Source of the DNA: Dendrophyllia cribrosa
Taxonomy: Eukaryota > Cnidaria > Anthozoa > Scleractinia > Dendrophylliidae
Assembly: GCA_024195265.1 (NCBI GenBank)
Contig: JAJLRJ010000016.1
Span: forward strand, 124,001-188,000
Length of the DNA: 64,000 bases
Direction: 5' to 3'
The position numbers were made by a program, and so were the translations under genes. The notes under the pieces are model-generated. The model had not been told where the DNA came from, made no database searches, and worked only from the letters and a program-made list of their open reading frames with translations. Shown here in pieces: positions 46,150 to 56,114 of the stretch (the first letter of the stretch is position 1; each line of letters begins with the position of its first letter).

Positions 46150-46659
46150 CTAATCACAAGATTTTAAATCTACCAGTGGCAAAGTATTTGGGTCCACTTG
46201 CTCCGTTTTGGTTAATTTTAATTTTACTACTTCTTTAATTGCATCAGGTTTGAGCACTATTCTATCCTCATAAATATGAATATAAATATCCTTCTGCTGA
46301 AAAACGGGATGAACATCCCATCTTACAAAATCCCAAGTGCATTTTTCTCTATTTCTTTTATATATAACTTGAGAATCATAATTATATGTTCCAAAAAATA
46401 TTTTTCTTTTCCCAGAGTTTAAGGACAATAAAAATTTATTTTTATTTTCCCCTCTTCTATAATTATAATCAGAGTCGCAATAACAACCTGCTCTTGCTAA
46501 TGCAATAGGCTTACTATTTTCTAAATGATAGGTAGTTTCTTTGGATTTGATAACCTTTATTTTTAAAAAAAGCATCCTACTATAATCAACTCTGGAAAGA
46601 TATATTAACTCCCATTTTCCTCCTTTCTTGGCTATATTAAAGTTACAAAGAGAATACAT
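46150..46659 (-). pseudogene. Hypothetical protein, probable C-terminal part of a frameshifted lipoprotein
   Basis: 169-codon frame starting MYSLCNFNIAKKGGKWELIYL. The frame is open further upstream to about 46715 with protein-like sequence (HFHIVNHTDDTYTNNA), and the small lipoprotein frame 46632-46838 covers the expected N-terminus in another phase. This suggests one gene of about 215 residues with a single frameshift near 46700-46720. No domain recognised. Two cysteines in CYCDSDYN may form a disulphide. Confidence 0.5.
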
Positions 46660-46838
46660 AGCATTATTTGTATAAGTGTCATCGGTATGATTGACAATAT
46701 GAAAGTGCCTATGGTATCAGTAATAGGATTGGGAGGGTTTAGTTGCTTATTTGTATAATAATCAAAACAACCCTCAAACAAAGAACAACCACTACACAAA
46801 AAACTTAATACAATAACTAAAAAAAATCTCATACTCAT
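46632..46838 (-). pseudogene. Small lipoprotein frame, probable N-terminal part of the gene above
   Basis: Encodes MSMRFFLVIVLSFLCSGC, a good lipoprotein signal (lipobox CSGC), then a soluble stretch to about NPPNPITDT. The last ~30 residues are unnaturally hydrophobic (FILSIIPMTLIQIML), as expected of an out-of-phase read. It starts 1 base before the stop of the preceding gene. If the frame is real as it stands, it is a 68-residue lipoprotein with a membrane tail. Confidence 0.5.
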
Positions 46839-46839
46839 A

Positions 46840-47472
46840 TTATTCTTCTTTAGGTTTAGGTATAACTACAGGTCTGTTTTTATCTGCTTCGTATTTAATC
46901 CAGTGTTTGTGGGAGCAGATTTTATATTGTTCATAATTAGGATATTCACCCTTTTTTTTCACTTCTGTTACTACGTTCAGTACATTATTCTTTAATAACT
47001 CTCCTGCTTCCTTTTTCATTTTCCAATCATCAGGTGTATTTAAGCCATAGGTGATAGTGAAGGATCCAAACCAACCTAAATCTATTGTTAAAGTATTATA
47101 CGTTGTAAGCCTGTTAAAAATATCTCTTCCAATCCTATTATTGTGCAAATCCATCTCTGATTCATCAGTGTTATTTGTACTGCACTGTTCCCAAAAAATC
47201 CCCGCACTCTCCGCAAAATTTAGACGCTTCACTTTACTACTAATCGCATAATGGTAATATTTACACAAAAGTCCTTGCATCCACATATGACGAAGTGCAT
47301 CTGCTAAATCTCCCCTCTCTTTATAATGATAAGTATAACCAGTGTCTTGTAGCCTAGAATGCATCTTGTAAACAGCATAACAGTCCATTGTAAAGGATAG
47401 CCAGCCCGAGGCATTCCATAACTTATTCGTTACACAAAATAACTGATTCTTTCGATCTGCATATCCTGGCAT
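46840..47472 (-). pseudogene. DUF6973-like C-terminal part of a frameshifted lipoprotein
   Basis: 210 codons from ATG 47472. Contains DLADALRHMWMQGLL and EMDLHNNRIGRDIF, which resemble the conserved His/Glu motifs of DUF6973-type domains (DA-RH and MDLHNN), a family of uncharacterised proteins sometimes compared with metal-dependent enzymes. The frame continues upstream of the ATG to the A8 tract at 47517-47524 with coiled-coil-like sequence (QEAREKEKTDCIEK), where it would join the 47430-48134 frame. It is therefore probably the second half of one protein. Confidence 0.55.
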
Positions 47473-48134
47473 TTTCTCAATACAATCTGTCTTTTCTTTT
47501 TCCCTTGCTTCTTGTATTTTTTTTCTTCTTCTCTTTGTAGTATTTCTTCTTCTCGTCTTTGTTCTTCTCGCATTTTATACCATTGCCGTGTTTTATACCT
47601 GTGCGGTGAGAAATAATTGTGTCTATCATAAGGTACATCAGGAATCTCACGCCTAAGAAAATGATCGTAATCAATAGGGGCTTCTACCTCGATAGGCTTG
47701 CGTGTTTTTTTAAGAACTTGCAAAACCTCATAATTCAAATTTACATTGTAATAATGCATAATAAGAGAATCGTTGGCTATAATTTCTTTTTTGGAGAGTT
47801 TAGGGAAATCCCGCTGTATCATCGCAAAATCCCTCTTAAAGTTTTTTTCTTCGGTAGGATAAGGATACCTCTTAAAAACCTCCTCTGTCACTTCTCCAAT
47901 GTCCGTTAATGTAAATTTTCTAATGCTCTGCACAGTGTTATAATGCACTGCCTTATTTTCTAAATGTGCTATGGGCATAGGAAAACGATGTTTGGGTTTG
48001 AGCGCTTTTAAATGGGGTTTTTTGTAAGCCGTTAAAGACGTTACTTGATTTTCTTCAGTCTCCAAAGAAACATCAGAAGAACAGACCGCCAAAAGTACTG
48101 AACAAAAGGCAAACTATACAAAAATTTTTTTCAT
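47430..48134 (-). pseudogene. N-terminal part of the same lipoprotein, with a premature TAG in the signal peptide
   Basis: From ATG 48134 the sequence reads MKKIFV, then TAG (48114-48116), then FAFCSVLLAVCSSD in the same frame, i.e. a lipoprotein signal interrupted by an amber codon at position 7. The rest is open to 47430 (PIDYDHFLRREIPDVPYD, then a basic/acidic coiled coil). The last ~25 codons past the A8 tract (47517-47524) overlap the downstream frame and look out of phase. A TTG at 48092 could at best start a version without a signal peptide. Two lesions indicate decay, unless they are assembly errors. Confidence 0.55.
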
Positions 48135-48230
48135 AATTAATAAAGTTGTAATTTTTACAGTATTATATTTTTTTATCCAAATTACAAAAAAAATTTATTT
48201 TAATTTTCTTAAATTGTCTTGAACCAAAAA

Positions 48231-50255
48231 TTAATGTGGATATTGTATTCTAATGTGATAAATATCTTTAATTTTTTGTTTTAAAACTTGTTTTATCATT
48301 GTAATTTCTTGAAAAGTTATAGGTGTATTTTCAAATTGTTTTTCAGCTATTTTTCCTTCAAAAATCTTTTCAATTAAATTGTCAATAGATGCTTTATCAG
48401 GTTCTTTTAAACTTTTGCAGGCGGCTTCTACAGAGTCACACATCATTAAAATAGCAGTTTCTTTAGAAAAGGGGATATCGCCTTTGTATTTGAAATCAGT
48501 TTCATCAAAAGGTAAGTTTAGTTGTTTTTGTTTTTTTAAAAAATAATATGCGGTGCTTGTGCCGTGATGGGTTTTTATAAAATCTATAATACACTTGGGA
48601 ATATTGTATTTTTTGGCAAGTTCTATACCTTTGTCAACGTGATTAATAATAATTTTTGCACTTTGTTGGGGTGATAAATCATTGTGAGGATTTGTCATGG
48701 TAGATTGATTTTCTATAAAATACAAAGGGTTGTACATCTTACCTATATCGTGATACAAAGCTGCTGTACGAACTAGTAAACTATTTGCTCCAATTTTTTT
48801 TGCTGCTGCTTCGGATAAATTTGAAACTTGTATAGAATGTTGAAAAGTTCCAGAGGCTTGTTCATTAAGTTTTTGAAGTAAAGGAGAGCTTGTATTGGAA
48901 AGTTCTAATAAAGTAATATCGGAGACTAATCCAAATATTTTTTCGTATAACCAAATCAAAAATAAAGTCAAAAGAGAGAGGATACCGTTTAGAATAAATA
49001 GTGGAAAATATTGCCAATTTAACTGATGGATATCACCTTCATGCAAAAGGCTAAAGGCTATATAGGTTATTATATATACCAAGGTAATTTTTCCTATAGT
49101 AAAGAACAAATTAGCACGTTTATAAAGCTCTTCAATATTTAGAATACTTATAATTCCTGCAATGATTTGTAAAAATAAGAACTCAAAACTATTGGGAACA
49201 ATGAAACCTAATAAAAGTAATGTCAAGATATGTGTAAATAAAGCTACTTGGGCATCAAAAAAAGTTTTTAGAACAATGGGAATAATACTCAAAGGAACAA
49301 TATACACATAAGAACCTTGGTATTTCATCGCAAAAGTTACGCAAAAGATGAGCAATAACATATTGAAAAATATAAAGGTAATTTTGTTATTTTGGTAAAA
49401 AATTTCTGGTTTTTCTTTCTTAAAGAAAAATAACAAAGTCAAAAGGGTAGATAAAACTAAGATACCATAACCAAATACAAGCCAATAGTAATGGTTACTC
49501 CAGATATGTGATTGGTATTCATTTTTTAGCGAATTTAAAATAATCCACTGTTCACCTTTTACTATTTCTCCTTTGGAAATAATAATTTCTTGGAATTTGA
49601 TAAGCCCTTGTTTATGCGATATATTTGCAATTTTTTCGTCTCTTATTTTTTTTGTAAAAATGGCATCATATCTTACATTGGGTTTGATAGTTTCTAGTAG
49701 AAAATTTGTAATTTCTTCGGTATTAGTATCTAAAAAATATTTGCTGATCTGTGTTTGTATGAATGATGAGATATTTTTTTCTTGTAAAAAATCATTAAAA
49801 GGAATTTCTTGAATATTTTTTCCAGTCTTTACAATTACTAAAGGATTTTTATTATTTAAAACAAGTTTTTTAGAATCTTCCAAAAAACCTTTTTGATACA
49901 TTTTTGTCAAGATAGTACTTAAAATATTTAAATGATATTTATCAAAATGTGTTTTTTTGTAGAGTTCTTGTAATGAATTTTTTAAAATAGTTGTATCCTT
50001 GACAAACCAAAGTTTAGAATTTTTTAAAATCTCTTGTTTTTCATCGGAAATTTGTTTTTGTGTTTTTTGAATAGCAAAATTGAAAGGGGCGTACAAATCT
50101 TCGTGCTGCCAAGTTTGACCTTCTCTAAATTCATATCTAAATTTAGACCCTTTTGGAAAAAAATAGACAATTAAAAAGGTAGTAAGACACACAATAAACC
50201 CTTTATATATTAGATTCTTATTTTCAGAGAGATTGTTTAAAATTGATTTTTTCAT
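48231..50255 (-). CDS. 7TM-HD family phosphohydrolase (PgpH-like, probable c-di-AMP phosphodiesterase)
   Basis: 674 residues. One N-terminal membrane segment (about 18-32), an extracytoplasmic 7TMR-HDED-type region (about 40-260), seven more membrane segments (about 262-440), and a cytoplasmic HD domain with TAALYHDIGKMYNPLYF (about 492-508), HxxxS and the later DxVEAA (MCDSVEAACKSL). PgpH proteins of this architecture hydrolyse c-di-AMP to pApA, which would counterbalance the CdaA encoded at 720-1499. Complete. Alternative substrates cannot be excluded. Confidence 0.88.
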   Translation of the reverse strand: MKKSILNNLSENKNLIYKGFIVCLTTFLIVYFFPKGSKFRYEFREGQTWQHEDLYAPFNFAIQKTQKQISDEKQEILKNSKLWFVKDTTILKNSLQELYKKTHFDKYHLNILSTILTKMYQKGFLEDSKKLVLNNKNPLVIVKTGKNIQEIPFNDFLQEKNISSFIQTQISKYFLDTNTEEITNFLLETIKPNVRYDAIFTKKIRDEKIANISHKQGLIKFQEIIISKGEIVKGEQWIILNSLKNEYQSHIWSNHYYWLVFGYGILVLSTLLTLLFFFKKEKPEIFYQNNKITFIFFNMLLLIFCVTFAMKYQGSYVYIVPLSIIPIVLKTFFDAQVALFTHILTLLLLGFIVPNSFEFLFLQIIAGIISILNIEELYKRANLFFTIGKITLVYIITYIAFSLLHEGDIHQLNWQYFPLFILNGILSLLTLFLIWLYEKIFGLVSDITLLELSNTSSPLLQKLNEQASGTFQHSIQVSNLSEAAAKKIGANSLLVRTAALYHDIGKMYNPLYFIENQSTMTNPHNDLSPQQSAKIIINHVDKGIELAKKYNIPKCIIDFIKTHHGTSTAYYFLKKQKQLNLPFDETDFKYKGDIPFSKETAILMMCDSVEAACKSLKEPDKASIDNLIEKIFEGKIAEKQFENTPITFQEITMIKQVLKQKIKDIYHIRIQYPH

Positions 50256-50278
50256 AAAAAATGTAGAGATAAGGATTA

Positions 50279-51070
50279 TTAATTTCTTTGTCGGATGGCT
50301 TCAAATATAACAATTGCCGATACTACTGAAACATTCATAGAATTTATAACTCCTCGCATAGGAATGATAATTTTTTTATCAGCTACATTTAACCATTTTT
50401 TAGATAACCCCGTAGCCTCTGTACCAACTACAATGGCAGTCCCTTGTCTATAATTTTGAGTTTGATAATCTTGTGAAGAATTATCCAAACTTGTTGCAAA
50501 AATCTGTATATTTTTTTGTTTTAAAAAATAAATGATTTGTTCATTATTTCCAATAAATATAGGTAATGTGAAAACACAACCCAAACTGTTTCTAATGATG
50601 TGTGGATTGTAAATATCTGTTTTTGGATTAGCAATAAATATCATATCAATTCCACTGGCATCAGCTGTTCTTAGAATCGCTCCAATGTTTCCAGGTTTTT
50701 CTACTGATTCTATAACTAAAATTAAAGGGTTATCTTTTTTTAGTTGATAATTTTCAATGATTCTATTTTTATGTTTTGAGATAGCGATAACCCCTTCAGT
50801 GTTACTTCTCAAAGCAAATTTTTGATAAATTTTTTCACTTACCGAAATAAAATTTACTTGTGGAATAAGTGCTTTTAGAGTCTCCTTTTTTTGAAAAATA
50901 TCTTTTTGTACAAGTACTTTTTCTATACTATAACCTCCTTTGATGGCCAACAAAATTTCTTTGAAACCTTCTATTAGAAAGAGTTGCTTCTCCGTGCGAA
51001 TTTTTTGTTTTTCTCTTAGCTGCCATAAAGATTTTATAAAAGGATTTTGAAGGCTGTCAATCTGTTTCAT
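50279..51070 (-). CDS. SpoU/TrmH-family RNA 2'-O-methyltransferase
   Basis: 263 residues: N-terminal substrate-binding domain (LWQLREKQKIRTEKQLFLIEGFKE) and the SPOUT knot with motifs IGAILRTADASGID (about 132-145), IVVGTEATGLS (about 214-224) and IPMRGVINSMNVSVVSAI. Methylates a ribose in rRNA or tRNA. The exact target is not deducible. 23 bases upstream of the 7TM-HD gene on the same strand. The next 231 bases (51071-51301) have no convincing gene. Confidence 0.9.
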   Translation of the reverse strand: MKQIDSLQNPFIKSLWQLREKQKIRTEKQLFLIEGFKEILLAIKGGYSIEKVLVQKDIFQKKETLKALIPQVNFISVSEKIYQKFALRSNTEGVIAISKHKNRIIENYQLKKDNPLILVIESVEKPGNIGAILRTADASGIDMIFIANPKTDIYNPHIIRNSLGCVFTLPIFIGNNEQIIYFLKQKNIQIFATSLDNSSQDYQTQNYRQGTAIVVGTEATGLSKKWLNVADKKIIIPMRGVINSMNVSVVSAIVIFEAIRQRN

Positions 51071-51301
51071 ATTTTTAAAATGTTTTTTAAAGGAAGAAAT
51101 GTTAATTAATTTTCTTACAAGGTTTCTTTTATAAAGGGGTTTTTATGATATTTTCTATACATTCTTGTATTGTTTTCATTGTTGAAAAATTTATAAATGA
51201 TGTTCAAAAATATAACAAAATATTAATAAAAAAAGTAAGGATGTTATTTTTTTATGATTGTAAATTTAAGATTTTTGCAAAGGATAAAATAGTTATAGAA
51301 T

Positions 51302-52630
51302 ATGAAAGTATTAAAATTTGGAGGTACTTCAGTAGGTTCCTCTCAGAATATTAAAAAAGTAGCACAAATTGTTCAGCAGATTCAAGGAGATAGAATAGTG
51401 GTTTTATCAGCTATGTCAGGTACTACAAGTGCTTTGCATAATTTGTCCGATAGTATTGCTAAAAAAGATTTTCAAAAGGCAAAACAAATTAGTAGCAATT
51501 TATTTAAGAAGTATAAAAATATTATTCAACAACTATATGATGATACTCAAATAAAAAGTAAAGTCAGATCTTTTGTAGAAGAGCGTTTTGAAATTTTAAA
51601 CTCTTATATACATAAAGATTTTACAAAAGATATTTTGGATGTTGAAAAGATCATTGTAGCACAGGGTGAAATTTTATCTACTCATTTATTTGCTTGGTAT
51701 ATGGAGGAATTATCCATACCTGCTGTATTGCTTTCTGCGTTTGATTTTATGCGTATTACTTCCTTTTCTGAACCAGATATTCCTTATATTACCGAGCGGC
51801 TTTGTCCTATGATTAAGAGTAATTCCAAGGTAGGATTGTATATTACACAGGGGTACATTTGTTTGAATCATCGAGGGGAAGTAGATAATTTGAAAAGAGG
51901 AGGAAGTGATTATACTGCTTCATTAATTGGTGTGAGTGTAGATGCTGAAGAAATTCAAATTTGGACCGATATAGATGGTATACATAATAATGACCCACGT
52001 TATGTGGAGAATACTTTTTCTATAAAAGAAATTTCCTTTGATGAAGCGGCAGAACTCGCATATTTTGGTGCTAAAATTTTACATCCACAAAGTGTTATCC
52101 CAGCAAGAAATAAAAATATTCCAGTATTTTTAAAGGATACATTCCATCCGAATTCTAAGGGAACAGTGATTAAAAATTGTAAAATTCCTGGGAAGGTCCG
52201 TGCCATAGCGGCGAAGGATGGTATTATAGCTATTAAAATTAAATCTTTTAGAATGTTGATGGCGTACGGATTTTTGCGTAAAATTTTTGAAATTTTTGAA
52301 AAATATAAAACGGCTATTGATATTATTACTACTTCTGAGGTAGCAGTCTCTTTGACCATTGACGATATAACCTATTTACAAGAGATCGTGAAAGAATTGA
52401 AAAAATTGGGAAATATAGAAATAGATAAAAATTTAAGTATTATTTGTTTGGCAGGGAATTTTTCGGAGAATCAAAGAGATTTGAATGCCGTTATTTTTGA
52501 TTCTTTGGCAGATATTCCTATTCGTATGATTTCTTATGGAGGTAGCAATTATAATATATCTATAGTTGTAAGCACTGAAAATAAGGTAAAATCTTTACAA
52601 GCACTAAATAAAGGTATTTTTTTTAAATAA
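51302..52630 (+). CDS. lysC: Aspartate kinase (monofunctional)
   Basis: First step of the aspartate family (lysine, threonine, methionine, diaminopimelate). 442 residues: KFGGTSVGS at the N-terminus, SDYTASLIGVSVDAEEIQIWTDIDGI of the kinase domain, and two C-terminal ACT domains (about 300-440) for feedback control (TTSEVAVSLTID). It is not fused to homoserine dehydrogenase. Complete. Confidence 0.94.
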   Translation: MKVLKFGGTSVGSSQNIKKVAQIVQQIQGDRIVVLSAMSGTTSALHNLSDSIAKKDFQKAKQISSNLFKKYKNIIQQLYDDTQIKSKVRSFVEERFEILNSYIHKDFTKDILDVEKIIVAQGEILSTHLFAWYMEELSIPAVLLSAFDFMRITSFSEPDIPYITERLCPMIKSNSKVGLYITQGYICLNHRGEVDNLKRGGSDYTASLIGVSVDAEEIQIWTDIDGIHNNDPRYVENTFSIKEISFDEAAELAYFGAKILHPQSVIPARNKNIPVFLKDTFHPNSKGTVIKNCKIPGKVRAIAAKDGIIAIKIKSFRMLMAYGFLRKIFEIFEKYKTAIDIITTSEVAVSLTIDDITYLQEIVKELKKLGNIEIDKNLSIICLAGNFSENQRDLNAVIFDSLADIPIRMISYGGSNYNISIVVSTENKVKSLQALNKGIFFK

Positions 52631-52640
52631 ATAATGTTAG

Positions 52641-53090
52641 GTGGAAAAAATTATATTTATTGTAAAAGAATTTAAAGATCTGTCATTACAACAATTATAT
52701 GATATATTGGCATTAAGAGATGCTGTATTTACCGTGGAGCAAGATGTGGCTTATTTGGATGTGGATGGAAAAGATTCTAAAGCTTTGCATATTTTGGGGT
52801 TCAAAAAAAATGATTTAGTAGCCTATGCAAGGGCTTTTAGACCTAATGATTATTTTGAAAAAGCGAGTATTGGTAGGGTAGTAGTTTCTCAAATAGAACG
52901 AAAAAATGGGTATGGAAACCTCTTGATGCAAGAGAGCATAAAGGCGGTAAAGCAATATTTTTTTCAAACCATTATTCAAATATCTGCACAAAAACATTTA
53001 CAATATTTCTATGAATCTCATGGGTTTAAAACCTTTGGAGAAGAATATTTGGAAGATGGGATTCCACATATTGGAATGTTAAAACAGTAG
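52641..53090 (+). CDS. GNAT-family N-acetyltransferase (ElaA-like)
   Basis: 149 residues, GTG start 10 bases after lysC. LYDILALRDAVFTVEQDVAYLDVDGKD is the ElaA-type N-terminus, and IGRVVVSQIERKNGYGNLLM is the acetyl-CoA-binding motif A (R/Q-x-x-G-x-G/A variant). Substrate unknown. Probably co-transcribed with lysC. Confidence 0.85.
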   Translation: MEKIIFIVKEFKDLSLQQLYDILALRDAVFTVEQDVAYLDVDGKDSKALHILGFKKNDLVAYARAFRPNDYFEKASIGRVVVSQIERKNGYGNLLMQESIKAVKQYFFQTIIQISAQKHLQYFYESHGFKTFGEEYLEDGIPHIGMLKQ

Positions 53091-53146
53091 AATCTTAATT
53101 TTTATGCTGGGTAACTTTTTTGTTGAATGATATTTAGAAAATTGGT

Positions 53147-53154
53147 TAAATTTG
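53147..53154 (+). promoter_or_regulatory. -7 box of the AAA ATPase gene
   Basis: TAAATTTG, with TTTG at 53119-53122 (24-base spacing) and an alternative TTG at 53123-53125 (21-base spacing) as possible -33 elements. ATG is 22 bases downstream. Confidence 0.5.
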
Positions 53155-53176
53155 CAAGTCGGACAACAAAAAAAAG

Positions 53177-54475
53177 ATGAAAGAACAAAAGAGTATTTTA
53201 GAGTTTAAGATTAAAAATTTTAGAGCTATAGGAGAAGCTAATATTAAATTAAATGGCATTACTGTTGTAGCAGGTGAAAATTCTTCTGGAAAAAGTACGA
53301 TTGCTAGATTATTATATTATCTTTTTAAAATTTCTAATCATTATGATGATATTGTAAGAAAAGAATCAAATGATAAAATAATACGTGTAACAAGACTTTT
53401 AAAACGATTACATATAGAATTTATAAATGAAGATATACAATTTCTTAAAATACATCATCTCATTACATTAGATGAAAAATTATCTGATATAAAAGAGGAA
53501 GAATTGATTCATATAATAGACGAAATAGAAAATGGTTATTTGAATCTCTTAAAAAAAATTGAAGATAATAAAAGAATTGATAGAATACAAAGGCTCGCTT
53601 TAAGTTATTTTGATGATAATGAAAAAGTTGAGATAGATAAAATGTTTAAAATTTTAAAGGATCGTGTGAAGATCTTTTACAGTGAAAGTGAAAAAAAAAT
53701 CAAAGAACGCAATAAAAATCTCTTTGAAAAAAAGTTAGCCAATGTATATAACCAAAAATTAAAGAATTTTTCTGTCTATGAATATGGAATTCCTATTATA
53801 AAAAAAGATAGTGAGAAATTAGAACCATTTGTATTAATTAAGAATGCCATTTATATAGATAGCCCTATGGCTGTAGAACATCCAGAATATACAGGATATT
53901 GGAGAAATAGAAATTTAGAAATAGATAGTTTTAGTCATTGGAAAGATTTGGATTTTTATTTAAAGCAAAAAAATAAAAAACAAGTGGAAGAAATTAGAGA
54001 TACTAAAACTTATAATGAATTACAAACTATTTTTAAATCCAAAGAAGTATTAGACGGAGATATTGAATTAAACGAAGGACAAGAAAAGTTAGTATTTCAT
54101 AGAAATGATGGTAAAAGTTTTAATGTTGAAGATTGTGCCACAGGTATAAAGTCTATTGCTATTTTACAAACACTTTACAAAAATGGTTGGCTGAATCGTA
54201 AAACGTTGTTGGTATTAGATGAACCAGAAGCACATTTACATCCGCAATGGATAGTAGAATATGCCCGTTTAGTTGTGCTTTTAAATAAAAAAATAGGCGT
54301 TAAATTTTTGATATCCTCTCACAATCCAGATATGGTAAGCGCTATTCAAGATATTTGTGATAAAGAAAAATTAAATGATAATTTAAAATTTTATTTAGCT
54401 GAAAAACAGGAAGATTATACTTATAACTTTGTAGATAAAGGAATAGATGAGGAAGATATATTTGAGTGCGTTTAA
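53177..54475 (+). CDS. AAA/ABC-type ATPase of an uncharacterised two-gene module (RecF/OLD-like)
   Basis: 432 residues. Walker A GENSSGKST (about 33-41) after KNFRAIGEANIKLNGITVVA, a helical middle (about 60-250), ABC-like NVEDCATGIKSIAIL, Walker B LLVLDEPEAHLHPQW (about 346-360) and the switch SSHNPDM. This is the AAA_15/AAA_21 group, often the sensor in anti-phage systems (Septu, retrons, PARIS, Gabija use related ATPases). No TOPRIM domain is present. The partner gene begins 26 bases downstream. Own promoter likely. Confidence 0.82.
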   Translation: MKEQKSILEFKIKNFRAIGEANIKLNGITVVAGENSSGKSTIARLLYYLFKISNHYDDIVRKESNDKIIRVTRLLKRLHIEFINEDIQFLKIHHLITLDEKLSDIKEEELIHIIDEIENGYLNLLKKIEDNKRIDRIQRLALSYFDDNEKVEIDKMFKILKDRVKIFYSESEKKIKERNKNLFEKKLANVYNQKLKNFSVYEYGIPIIKKDSEKLEPFVLIKNAIYIDSPMAVEHPEYTGYWRNRNLEIDSFSHWKDLDFYLKQKNKKQVEEIRDTKTYNELQTIFKSKEVLDGDIELNEGQEKLVFHRNDGKSFNVEDCATGIKSIAILQTLYKNGWLNRKTLLVLDEPEAHLHPQWIVEYARLVVLLNKKIGVKFLISSHNPDMVSAIQDICDKEKLNDNLKFYLAEKQEDYTYNFVDKGIDEEDIFECV

Positions 54476-54501
54476 CATTTTTATAGATAAAGTAAATAAA
54501 T

Positions 54502-55203
54502 ATGCAGGAGATGATGAGTAAATATTGTAAAGCAACCACTTTAAATCATTCTGTTGCTCAAAGTCAAGGAAATAAGGAGTGTATTAATCTAATAAATTGT
54601 ATTGTTAAAAAAGAAAGTTTTCATCAAAAAGAAGAAAGATGTAAAGATTATAAAAATATTTGTTTTGGAGATGCAGAGGCAATTAATTTAGATTGTGTTA
54701 CAGGCCGTACTTCAAAATCTATGGATATAGCTGTGGGTTTAAATACAGGAAAATTTTTGTTAATTGATTTTAAATTCAATGCAGATACAGTTCCAAAAAA
54801 TATAGAATGTAAAGATATAAAAGAAAAAATAGAAGATTCTAAAAGACATATTCAAAATATAGAAAAATCAATTTTAGTTTACTGTAATAGAACAAGGCAA
54901 AGAAGATATTTAGAAGGGAGTCACTCAAAGCATAAAAGAAAAAAATTAGAAGGAATAGGGGTAAAATTGATACATTTAGAAAAATTAAAAAAAAGAATAT
55001 TTTTAAAGTTATGTACTTTGGAAACAAACAATATCCAAACCACTACGTCAATAACACCCTTATATATTCAAAAAGATAAAATTAAGAGGAGCAAAAAATT
55101 TAAAGAAATTAAATTATTTTATATATTTTTCAAAAGATTTATGTTCTCGTTGGAAGTATTTTTCTTTTGGCAAATCTTTAAACCATTGATAGGTTTTCTT
55201 TAG
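54502..55203 (+). CDS. Putative PD-(D/E)XK nuclease partner of the AAA ATPase
   Basis: 233 residues. [10 protein letters not shown] precedes SMDIAVGL (Asp75) and LLIDFKF (Asp89, Lys91): spacing D-x13-DxK fits a PD-(D/E)XK core, with Glu in GDAEA as a possible first acid. I do not recognise a named family, though cognate pairs of ATPase and such a protein seem to recur in Bacteroidota. The last ~30 residues are encoded antisense to the end of the neighbouring UXS gene (overlap 55114-55203) and are highly hydrophobic, so the natural C-terminus may have been lost or replaced. An alternative start is ATG 54511. Confidence 0.55.
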   Translation: MQEMMSKYCKATTLNHSVAQSQGNKECINLINCIVKKESFHQKEERCKDYKNICFGDAEAINLDCVTGRTSKSMDIAVGLNTGKFLLIDFKFNADTVPKNIECKDIKEKIEDSKRHIQNIEKSILVYCNRTRQRRYLEGSHSKHKRKKLEGIGVKLIHLEKLKKRIFLKLCTLETNNIQTTTSITPLYIQKDKIKRSKKFKEIKLFYIFFKRFMFSLEVFFFWQIFKPLIGFL

Positions 55204-56103
55204 ACCTTCTGCCCGTTTTACGGTCGCCTTCCAATTAAATAAATTAAAAGCTTTTGTAGTGTCTGGGCAACGTTGTGTAGGATCATCTTTGGGTAGCGGT
55301 TTAAAGATAATCTTTTGCGAAGTTCTTGTGAGTTGTATAATTTCTTTTGCAAAATCTAAGATACTAATCTCTTCTGGATTACCTATGTTTACTGGGGTTA
55401 CACAACTACTCATCAACAATCTATAAATACCCTTTACCAAATCATCTACATAGCAAAAAGATCTTGTTTGAGAGCCATCACCAAAAACTGTCAAATCCTC
55501 TTTTCTAAGAGCTTGTCCTATAAAGGTAGGCAATGCACGCCCATCATTCAGACGCATTCTGGGACCATAGGTATTAAAAATTCGGGCAATTCTAATATCT
55601 ATATTGTGATAAGAATGATAAGCCGTAGTAATAGCCTCTTGAAACCTTTTAGCTTCATCGTAAACGCTACGAGGACCTACTGAATTTACATTACCATAAT
55701 AATCTTCTGTTTGTGGGTGTACTGTGGGATCTCCATAAACCTCTGAGGTGGAAGCTATCATAATGCATGCTTTTTTATCTTTGGCAAGTCCCAGTAAATT
55801 GTGTGTTCCTAAAGAGCCTACTTTTAAAGTTTGTATAGGGACTTTTAGATAATCTATAGGGCTAGCAGGAGAGGCAAAATGTAGGATATAGTCTAAATTA
55901 CCTTTAAAATCAATATGTGTGGAAACATCATGCTCTATAAGATTAAAATCAGAACAACCTTTTAAGTGTGATAGATTATCTAAATCACCAGTGATTAGGT
56001 TATCCATACCTATAACTTCATAACCTTTTTTTAAAAAAATATCACACAGATGAGAACCTAAAAAACCTGATGCTCCTGTAATTAAAATAGTTTTTTTTTT
56101 CAT
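55114..56103 (-). CDS. UDP-glucuronate decarboxylase (UXS-type SDR)
   Basis: Forms UDP-xylose (or a related 4-keto/pentose sugar) from UDP-glucuronate. 329 residues: NAD-binding GASGFLGSH (10-18), catalytic Ser and YDEAK Tyr/Lys (about 148-152), [11 protein letters not shown], family signature [16 protein letters not shown], and [16 protein letters not shown]. Downstream of ugd by 11 bases on the same strand, giving the two-step route UDP-Glc to UDP-GlcA to UDP-Xyl for the capsule or O-antigen genes nearby. Alternative: dTDP-glucose dehydratase-like SDR, but UXS fits better. Confidence 0.9.
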   Translation of the reverse strand: MKKKTILITGASGFLGSHLCDIFLKKGYEVIGMDNLITGDLDNLSHLKGCSDFNLIEHDVSTHIDFKGNLDYILHFASPASPIDYLKVPIQTLKVGSLGTHNLLGLAKDKKACIMIASTSEVYGDPTVHPQTEDYYGNVNSVGPRSVYDEAKRFQEAITTAYHSYHNIDIRIARIFNTYGPRMRLNDGRALPTFIGQALRKEDLTVFGDGSQTRSFCYVDDLVKGIYRLLMSSCVTPVNIGNPEEISILDFAKEIIQLTRTSQKIIFKPLPKDDPTQRCPDTTKAFNLFNWKATVKRAEGLKKTYQWFKDLPKEKYFQREHKSFEKYIK

Positions 56104-56114
56104 TAGTATATGTT

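Noticed and set aside
51145..51354. 69-codon plus-strand frame before lysC
   Set aside because: It overlaps the lysC start out of phase, is AT-rich, and shows no motif; most likely chance.
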